Origin: Carallia brachiata
Taxonomy: Eukaryota; Streptophyta; Magnoliopsida; Malpighiales; Rhizophoraceae
Direction of reading: 5' to 3'
NCBI GenBank assembly: GCA_021464245.1
Contig: JADCRB010000066.1
Span: forward strand, 1,463,548 to 1,527,547
Length of the DNA stretch: 64,000 nucleotides
The notes beneath the pieces were generated by a model that saw only the letters and a program-made list of their open reading frames with translations, ran no database searches and was not told the DNA's origin. Positions within the stretch are counted from its first letter, which is position 1; the number at the start of each line of letters is the position of its first letter. Shown in pieces: positions 56,323-64,000 of the stretch. The translations under genes and the position numbers were made by a program.

Positions 56323-59300
56323 ATGGCTCTCACCAAAACTCCCTCATCACACCAACATGAGCAAAACTACGTCGTTTTACCTTTATACCATCCGGCGAAA
56401 GTCAGCCGCCAGAGGTGGCGCCTCATCGTCATTGTCATCGTCCTCTTCATTTCCACCCTTGTTTATGCTCTCTGGCCGTCCGATCCCACATTGAAGATCG
56501 TACGGTTACGGCTAAACAAGATAAGGGTCCACACCTTTCCTACAGTAAACGTTGACATTTCTTTGCACGTTACTCTCAATGTACTCAATGTGGATGCTTA
56601 CTCCATGGATTTCACGAGCCTTGACGTGGCCGTGAGGTATAGAGGGAAGAAGCTGGGGCACGTGAGGTCAGCAGGAGGGCACGTGAGGGCCCTGACATCG
56701 TCCGACTTGGATGCTGAGGTGGAGTTTAGTGGGGTCAGGGTTCTGTCTGACGTTGTGGCCTTGCTTGAGGACTTGGCTAAGGGGAAGGTGCCATTTGATA
56801 CCGTCACCGAGGTCTCTGGCAAGTTTGGCTTCTTGTTCTTTGAGTTCCCTTTGAAGGTGAGTAATGATTGTGTGCAATTTTCATTTCCGACTTTATTACA
56901 TTTGTGGCAAAATATACATAGTGGTCATGCTTCCTCTCTTTTTTTTTTTTCTTTTTTTTTTAAATTAAATTTTAAATATATTTAATATTATTTTAAATAT
57001 ACTTAATATTATTTTTAAATATTACTTTTTTTTAAAAAAAAAGTTGCCCAAGTCCAACTTCTATCACACACTTTTTTTTTTTATTTTCTTTTAACAGCAA
57101 ATTATGTGAACACAATTTACTTGACATATTCAAAACACGTGAAAAGTTGCATAAATGCGGCAGATTTGACTCGTTATAGACTTGAGTCACATTATAGACA
57201 CGAGTCTCATGTATTATATTGTTAATCATGTTTTTTTACCTATTTTTTTTTTTTTAATACACATTCATGATTAATAGAGATAACAAACATGCATCTAATA
57301 TGATTGTGAGGTGGGGATTAGTCTCACACGCTATACTTGTTATACCTTGTGCTCTTGATGTACATACACTTAGTCTCACACGCTATACTTGTTATATCTT
57401 GTGCTTTTGATGTACATACACTTTATTTTATAGAGGTATGCTATGTCAGATCTATTTTAAACACAGAAATACGTTTGACACATTTCAAACACGTGTTAGA
57501 CACACTAAAGAGTGTCCAAAAAAAAAATTCAAAAAAAAAAAGATATGTGTGTTAGACACTTGAAGAAAGTGTGTTGGATACAATTAAGATACGTTTTAAA
57601 AAATTAAAAAAAAAAAAAAAGGTGAGGATGGCGCCATCCTCTTCTCTTTCTTTTGGTTTTTTATTTTTTTTTTTTTTCAAAGGGGCACCTTCTTCTTTTT
57701 TGTTTTATTATTTTTTTTATAAAAGACTACGAGAGAAGATTTATTTATTTTTAAGTTTTATTGCTATTTTATGTTATTATTTAGTATATATTATAAAATC
57801 TTATATATACTAAAAAAATATTATAAAATTTATTTTAATAAAAAAATTAAAATAATGTTTACTTAAATTTATGTGTGTGCGTATATATATATATATATAT
57901 ATAATATGCACATGTTTATGTCTTGTCTATTTTCTAATTTTTTAAAAAATTAACATATTATTGTATCCATATCTGTTGTGTTCGTGTCACTGTATTTGTA
58001 TTCGTGTCGTGTCCGTACAATTTTGCCTCATGCCAGGAGAAAAAAAAACTGATTGTGAGGTCGTGTGTGAGATGTGTCAAAAATAAAAACAGAAATAATT
58101 AGAGGGCCAAAGAGATTGGTGTAGACTGCTTTACCTAACTTTAGCTAACTAATTAGGGAAATTAGAGAGGCGCACACATCAAGGGCATATGTCGCAAATA
58201 AGGCATGAAGAGTTGATGTTAGATCATTCTATATACATTTGATATGTTTAACCCTTTTTGGAAGTCTAATTGAAACTGCAACCGATCAATTTCAATCGAA
58301 TGCGTCTTTTGAAAAAGACTTTGGGTCATTGCCATCGACCTTCCTAGTTTAAGTTGGTTAGGGTTAATTGATTTTTTTTATTTGATTGAGATGTCGAAAT
58401 GAATACAACTAAAAGGTAGAAATGGGAGCTTTGCATCCTTAGATCTTTCAGGCTTTTTAAGATAATTTTGGGTAGCCAGCTAGAAGCTCGAGTTAGCACT
58501 GCAAGGTCTAAGTGAACAATTGCAAATGAGATTAGGTGAGAAAAATAATTGTAGGGAGACAAAAAGTAAATGCAGTAGTCTCCTGAGAATTTTCGGGTAC
58601 TTATGAGGTCATGCAAGTCGTATTTGAGAAGTTCTTAACAAAGTTTCGAACTCGAGACCTCTCAACTCGGTGTGTGGACAGGGGGAACAACCGGATTAAG
58701 TCTGTAAGGAAAAAGCTGGGCTTCATCAAGAGTGGTCTGACCATGGACCGTGTTCCAGTGCATGGGTAGTGGAGGTATGCGGCCCAGATGTAATTGGCCT
58801 GTAAGTTCACTTGAGCTCGATAGGAATGCCCAAGAATCATGTTAATACTTTTGGTTTTCATTTCCTGAATCAGCCATCCACTGTCACTCGACAACTGCTT
58901 GAAGAAGATTGTATGAAAATTAGTCTCTCTCGTTTGATACTTATTTAACTAAATTGTCTCCACTTGACCAAAAAAAAAAAAATCATGTTAATACCATTAA
59001 CGTGTGTAGCTTAAAAAGTAAACTTTAGAAGAGCGTTGAGGGAGTCAGTGTAATCTAACTGGTTACTGAGTATTATGCTCAACAAGAGGTTAGAAAATTC
59101 AAACATGGACTATAATCCTACTAAAAGACAAAAAAAAAAAAAAAAAAGAGATTGTTGAGAGGTTTTATTCATATTCAATGTTTTTGAAAGATTGGAGGAA
59201 AAATAAATAGTAATTATTTTATATTAGATATCTAGAAAAATTAAACGATAACCAGACATTGAATCTTCTTGCTTAGTGGAACGAAGAGACATTGAAACTT

Positions 59301-61487
59301 TTAATTTGTATTAACTGTTGGTACAAAAATAGAACAAAAACATTAACGTTTTTCATCCGCTATGTTTAAATAAAAATAATCATGAAAAGATGAACTTCAA
59401 TAAAAAAAATTAGGGGTAATACTAGTAATAACAAGAGTTAACTTAAAACTTTCATACTAAACAATGTAAAATGTGAACTCTTATTAATTATATGAGACCA
59501 TACCCAAAATTTGAGCAGATAGATATAATTCACAAAAAACTTTTTTCTTTTTTTGAGATCATAATTCACATAAACTAAATGGCAAATAATCACAATGTTT
59601 ATCAGGTGGAAAAAGGGCCAAAAAAAAAAAAAAGGAAAAAAGTTTCAATAAACTCCTAACATTCTTAACATTTATTCCAATGGTGATGGTCATGTGGCAC
59701 TACAATTAATCCCCTTTGCATGAATGGCTAGCCCAACTCAAAAGAAGAATCCTTTTATGTTCCCAAAAAACAAACTTACCGAATTCCAAAGAGTTTGCAT
59801 TTCTGGCAACTTTATAAATTTCTCCCGCATTTGACAAGAAGACCAAAATGAATAGGAAGAATGGAGTATGCAACAAATCTTGTAACTCTTATTTCCCTTC
59901 CTCAAAGGGAAAATGATGCTCAAATTATTTTGAGAGTGCAGTCACAGAACAGAGCTGAAATATGTTACAGGATTGGTCGAAACACACCCATCAGAAGGCT
60001 AATGCTTGATTACTGCATCCGCATGGGTACTGTCTATGGAACTGTAAGGTTCACCTTTGATGGTTAAAAGTTAGATCTTCTGACACCCCCGAGAATCTGG
60101 GAATGTTTGGGCTTATCAGCTTGGTGGTTAAGATTTGCACTTTTCACCCTTTACCATTTTAAGTCTGGTGGATAGCCTAAAACTATTATAAGTAGTGTCT
60201 CAGCTTTTGTCCAGCCTTAGTTTGTGTTCTCTTACTTTTTATGTTTTATCATGGAAATTGTCATTCCATTATACGTTCTTGTATATATGGTGCTGCAAAA
60301 TGATTATTAATTAGTGAAATAAGTTTGTTGAACTGGGTGATTTGTTTTATGCAATTCGATTAAGATTAGTGTTTGCTTGAACTAACGATGTTGGTGATTG
60401 CCACCATGTCTGTTGCTTTTTCGGTTCCAAGTTTATCCATTTGTTCACTTTTTTCAACTTTGAACAAGTTGGCAACTTAATTTCAAAATACAAGTTTTAA
60501 GGTACTGGTTGATGAAATTTAACTTCAGTTCTGTATTGTTCTTTTGATGGATCAAACACTTTTCCCAAAGAAATGGGCAAATGCTAAATTAATGATGGGA
60601 CGGTAAATCCTTAAAATTTTGAAGAATGTCAATTCTGCTTTATGAACTGCAAGCTGATTCGACATACATGTGTTGCTTCTGACATTGAAATCATAATTTA
60701 TGTTTGAGTTTAGTACGCGATTGATTCTTGATCTCATCCAACAGTTTAAGCTTTCGGGTTGATTTTCCTTTTAAAATGTTTCTAAAGCCTTTATGACAGA
60801 AGGCTTGAGCTCGAACTACGCTGCATGTCAACCCAGTGGCCTTGGCGTGTTAGTGTTTACTTACCAATTCTTGGTCAAAGAGATTTGGAAGATTTGTCAG
60901 TAATTAGTATATCAGTACTGTTCTGTTGAATTCGCAAATGTAACATCTTCCCTGATGGTCTCCAAACTCTGATCGCTTTTTAGATTTGATATGTAGCTAG
61001 ATCATAGAGTTGCACTATCCAGCTTTATTGATTCCACTTTCTCTCAATGCCATATTTTCACTTAGTTTTCACGATGTTTCATTTCCGTGATTCCAAAACA
61101 GGCGAAAATGTCGTGCGAGATTATGGTAAACACGAACAATCAGACAATTGGTCATCAAAATTGTTATCCTGCGGTAAACATTCGCTACCAGTTTGTTGTT
61201 ACCTGCTGTTTTTGTTTATGCTTGTGTCTGCACTGCTCTTGTTTTAGTGTTATAATAACAGAAAAAGGGCAGAGACTATCAGGGGAAATAACTTTAGTTC
61301 TCCACCTGCCCCATTTAGATGTTCAGATTGCAAACATCTTTTGGGGTTCCCTGTAAGCTAGCTGCTAATTGCCAGTGATTGATTTATTGTCTTAAAAACT
61401 TAATATGGCATACGACTTTCAGTGTACAGATTTTGATGCATTTATCTATAATTTGTCAAATGAACAGAGATGAATTTGCAGGCCTGA
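56323..61487 (+). CDS. LEA_2 / NDR1-HIN1-like membrane protein, about 203 aa, 4.2-kb first intron
   Basis: Exon 1 (56323-56856, 178 codons) codes a short cytosolic N-terminus (MALTKTPSSHQHEQNY), one membrane helix (LIVIVIVLFISTLVYALW) and most of a LEA_2 domain (VNVDISLHVTLNVLNVD... VSGKFGFLFFEFPLK). It ends AAG|GTGAGT. The domain continues at 61102 after a TTCCAAAACAG acceptor with AKMSCEIMVNTNNQTIGHQN, the family's usual end. Exon 2 could end at 61173 (GCG|GTAAAC) and splice to 61482, giving a stop after CYPAA; if it reads on instead it stops at 61356. The family includes plasma-membrane stress and defence proteins (NDR1, NHL). ATG 56323 is preferred over 56254 because MAL...precedes a normal NHL N-terminus. 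The C-terminal exon model is inferred. Confidence 0.8.
57319..57422 (+). repeat. 52-bp tandem duplication in LEA_2 intron 1
   Basis: Two copies of a 52-bp unit beginning AGTCTCACACGCTATACTTG, with two differences. Confidence 0.85.
57440..58045. mobile_element. Inverted relative of the 14145-14770 insertion, in LEA_2 intron 1
   Basis: The left end (AGACAC, GTGTTGGATAC and GTGTCC words with A-runs, 57480-57600) and the right end (GTGTTCGTGTCACTG, CGTGTCGTGTCCGTAC, 57975-58015) match the 14145-14770 element read in reverse, around an AT-rich core. It is strongly diverged. Exact borders and target duplication were not found. Confidence 0.5.
58050..59850. other. LEA_2 intron 1 interior
   Basis: AT-rich intron DNA. 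A GC-richer stretch at 58600-58900 carries a B-box-like GTTTCGAACTCGAGACC (58644-58660, retroelement-like). A SINE-like element follows at 59035-59150. No gene seen. Confidence 0.45.
59035..59150 (+). mobile_element. SINE-like element with A-rich tail
   Basis: Short sequence with an A-box-like TCTAACTGGTTACTG (about 59055), a B-box-like GGTTAGAAAATTCAAAC (about 59088), and a tail of 18 A followed by G. Borders approximate. Confidence 0.45.
59861..60105 (+). pseudogene. SUMO-like fragment, frameshifted, inside LEA_2 intron 1
   Basis: An open frame from ATG 59861 to 60067 contains IILRVQSQNRAEICYRIG, RRLMLDYCIRMG and VRFTFDG, which align without gaps to the ubiquitin-like fold of plant SUMO (ILKV..., RIKRST, KKLMNAYC, FLFDG). 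After FDG the frame hits a stop, while the -1 frame at 60064-60105 continues LKVRSSDTPENLGM, matching the next SUMO segment (RLRAEQTPDELDM type). Then similarity ends: the C-terminal diglycine needed for conjugation is absent. No intron is seen, so it may derive from a retrocopy. A short, non-conjugatable protein from the first frame (68 aa) cannot be excluded. Confidence 0.72.
60110..61080. other. Last part of LEA_2 intron 1
   Basis: Less AT-rich than the rest of the intron, no repeats recognised and no coding frame with a known domain. Part may be the former 3' region of the SUMO-like copy. Confidence 0.4.
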
Positions 61488-61869
61488 ATGAGATGCAGCA
61501 GAAGCTAAAAAGTTCAATTCCGGGTGAACCCTTCAGGTTCAATTCAGCAAGGTTCGGGTTATGTGAAGCTCAAACATGTCTCAGATGTCATAATATTGTA
61601 TCTGATTTATACCTGTTTATATGCAAGATCAAATTTCTTGTGGCTAAGTGTTACTTTGGGTGTGTGGTCCTTTAATGTATGATTGATGTACATAAAGTTT
61701 AGCATGTCTTTATCAATGCTGTTTAAGAAAATGCCTCAGGAAAAAAAAAATGTAAAGCTCTTATGTGAATTGAGTCAACAAAAAGAACACAATAAGTTGC
61801 ATATGTGGTTCACGGCCTCAGCTGCATGTATGTTTATAACTGGAAGCTTTAATTTATTCTGTGCAAGGG

Positions 61870-62480
61870 ATGTTGGTGGTTAACCCCAAAACTCAGAGTT
61901 TGGATATATACAAGTCGAGCCCTAAGTGTTGAGGAAAATATAGAGCGTAATATGTGCCCGCATATTTCATATGTGCCTAAAATTCAACATGGCATCAAAG
62001 CAACAAATGATTTTAAGGCCATGTGAATGATAGACGGAGTCATTGAGAAGCTAAGTCCGCGTGATTAAGTAGGTAGCTGTGTTGGCACATCTTGAAGAAA
62101 AGTAAAGATCCACTGTGCAAATAGTCACAATGCAAACACTCACAAACAACAAGACTCCCACTTGAGGGGGAGTTGAAGTTGCAAGTGTGAGTTTGTAAAG
62201 AAAGCAAAGAACTCTTACATGAAAAAGGAGAGTAGAGTTCAAGTAATATTTAAATTGAGACCTATGACTTATATTCTAAATTTTAAAGTTCAAAAAAAAA
62301 GTAGAGTCAGTGGTCTATTTGTTTGTTATTTGTTATTGTACTTGTGATGTGGGAGGTCAATCCCAAAATTCAGAGTTCGGATATATAAAAGTCGAGACTA
62401 AAGTGTGGAAAAAAAAACAGAGCGTTATATGAGTCACATATTCCACATGCACCGAAAATTCAATGCTTTGCTTATTAGAT
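61870..62480. mobile_element. Degraded LTR-retrotransposon remnant with two LTR-like arms
   Basis: Two related direct segments, about 61870-61990 and 62350-62465 (both with CAGAGTTYGGATATAT, AAGTCGAG, CATATTYCA and AAAATTCAA), flank a piece containing CTTGAGGGGGAGTTGAAG (62161-62178), which resembles the purine-rich tract before copia 3' LTRs. No coding remains. Confidence 0.45.
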
Positions 62481-62539
62481 CATTGTAAATGGCATGCAGC
62501 ATTACTCCATAAAGCAAAGAACAATATCAATTATTTGGG

Positions 62540-62830
62540 GCTTGGTTTTACTAACTCCATCCATTTGCACTCAATTTGATGATACCTACACTTAAAGGAT
62601 CTTGGATGGCTAGTGGGTCAACATATGCACGCTTCTTAGTACAATCACCATGACCTAGTCCACCAGAACCAACCTCAATGGGTGCTCGTTGGTCCCCAGC
62701 AACAGCTATTGGCAGCACAACTTGCTGGCCCTGATGTGCCATTGAATCATATTTCATGCAAAGTGAATTAAATCCTGATAGTAAGACATCTAGATTTTGC
62801 CACTTGTTCCAACCGATCTTCTTTGAACGA
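62540..62830 (-). other. Short open stretch, unrecognised (possible transposon-derived fragment)
   Basis: On the minus strand 62757-62551 reads MKYDSMAHQGQQVVLPIAVA, then EVGSGGLGHGDCTKKRAYVD, ending LSANGWS, and the frame is open upstream to about 62815. Codon use looks more protein-like than its surroundings, but I cannot assign a family. It may be a 3' piece of a dead transposase or other gene. Confidence 0.25.
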
Positions 62831-63114
62831 GAGTGATGTTGCTGATATACATATGAAAAATAGGTAGATTATAATGTTTAAATCGTAATTTTTTATTACA
62901 AAAAAAATATTTTTTACTATTTTCACTATAAATTTTAACTATAGATTTTTATAATATTTCAGAGTTTTATGAACTAACATATTTAATTTTGAGGTCTTTA
63001 GATTTTAAGAAAAAAGTTTTATTGATTTTTTTATTTTGTAATTTTTTAAAGATTTTTTTGCAATTTATTGAATTTTTTAAATTTTCAAAATTTTTTATAA
63101 AAATGCCACGTAAT

Positions 63115-63930
63115 AAAAAACACAAGATTTTAAAAACCGAACTGATCATTGAATCGAAAAATTGAGAGGTTCAAGGTTCAATCGGGTTAGCCGTGGTTGA
63201 ACCGGTATTTAATATTAAATATATAAAATTTAAATAGTTATATATATTTATATAATATATTAATATTTAAAATGTAATATTATATAAGATATAAATAATT
63301 TATATATATATATATATATATATATAATACTTATATTTGTAACATTAATATATATAATTTATAATCTATTCTAAATGAAAACTTATTAATCTTATCTTAC
63401 AATGTATAAATTTATATTCTTATAATATATTTTAATATATATATATATAAAAATCGTTGAACATCTATAACTTATTTAATTTATTTTTAAAAATATATCA
63501 GTTATATATTTATAAAGTAGTGAATATTTTTGATAAAATAAAAATGTTAATTACTTTTGAAAATAACATTTATTAATTATTTTTAAAAAAATTGAAATAT
63601 ATAATGAATTTTAAGAAAAGTAGACAGTAGATACTCAGTAAAATAACATATTAATTAATTTTGATTAGAGTATGTTGACATTTATTGATATTTATTTTTT
63701 TCATTTTTTTGTGTTTTTTTTTTCTCTTTGAATCAAACAATTTTGATCGGAAAAACTGGAACCGGCTCTCCATTTCTCGGTTCAACCGGTCGGTTCACCC
63801 AATTCTTGGTCGGTTTTTTAAATCGACGGTTTTTTAAGGCTAATCAGACCAGTTCAAGGCCCGGTTCCCAATTTTTCTCATTGAACCGGCCTGTCCGGTC
63901 CAGTTCTCTCAACAGTAAAAAAACAGGGAC
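63115..63930. mobile_element. AACCGGTT-rich TIR-like element, relative of 7595-8608
   Basis: The left end (GGTTCAAGGTTCAATCGGG, TTGAACCGGTATTTAAT) and right end (GGTTCAACCGGTCGGTTCAC, CATTGAACCGGCC) are inverted versions of each other around an extremely AT-rich, TA-repeat core (63300-63330). Architecture and end words match 7595-8608. Borders approximate; no coding frame. Confidence 0.55.
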
Positions 63931-64000
63931 AAGATCAACTAGTGGATCAACCCAAACCCAACCTGAACCAAGTGACTTAAACATAAAAATGACCCAAGTG
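63931..64000. other. Window edge, ACCCAA-type degenerate sequence
   Basis: Short stretch of CCCAAACCCAACCTGAACC-like words similar to 40770-41035. Cut by the window end. Confidence 0.3.

Noticed and set aside
57880..57904. (TA)n runs here and at 63300-63330 as possible matrix-attachment or origin sites
   Set aside because: Simple repeats common in AT-rich plant DNA; nothing specific supports a function.

Overview
The window is nuclear DNA from a flowering plant, most likely a eudicot. The genes have many introns with canonical GT-AG borders, the intergenic DNA is very AT-rich, and LTR retrotransposons, MITE-like elements and SINE-like elements are common. Every protein recognised belongs to a plant or pan-eukaryotic family. 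I cannot name the species. Nothing looks bacterial, and I found no CRISPR array, operon, tRNA or rRNA gene.

Left part (1-36,600): an intact four-exon TMA7-like gene (128-1381) is followed by three tandem copies, all on the minus strand, of a G-type lectin S-domain receptor-like kinase (RLK): A (2783-5807), B (14931-17915) and C (23793-26520 plus 33400-34098). The three share exon layout, splice sites and upstream DNA. A broken half-copy of TMA7 just beyond the 3' end of copy C shows that the duplicated block originally included TMA7. All three RLK copies carry reading-frame lesions. Copy C is also split in its ectodomain by a 6,874-bp Ty3/gypsy chromovirus-type retrotransposon (26521-33394) with 372-bp LTRs, a GTAAT target duplication and only 4 LTR mismatches. 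Between copies A and B lie a GATTTAA-flanked TIR-like element, a degenerate satellite-like array of about 150-178-bp monomers (10450-12710) holding a MITE, and a deoxyhypusine synthase pseudogene fragment. A 3.3-kb coding-free LTR element (19167-22435) sits upstream of copy B.

Middle part (36,600-43,300): no confident gene. There is a weak spliced-looking fragment, SINE-like and other degenerate repeats, three tandem 54-58-bp repeats each with a G-box core, and a 16-C run.

Right part (43,300-64,000): ordinary housekeeping genes. These are an IST1-like ESCRT regulator (44029-46584, +), a METTL22-like methyltransferase (47510-51152, +) with a frame conflict at exon 6, a Rab5-type small GTPase (52293-54799, -), and a membrane-anchored LEA_2/NDR1-HIN1-like protein (56323 to about 61487, +). 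The 4.2-kb first intron of the last gene holds an insertion of the family also seen near RLK-B, a SINE-like element and a frameshifted SUMO-like fragment. The end of the window is degraded retroelement DNA plus an AACCGGTT-rich TIR-like element.

These genes do not form a pathway. The main story is a local triplication of TMA7 plus RLK, decay of the kinase copies and successive transposon insertions that can be ordered by which copies carry them. Most frame lesions I could place are one-base deletions, so either real decay or uncorrected assembly indels must be considered.
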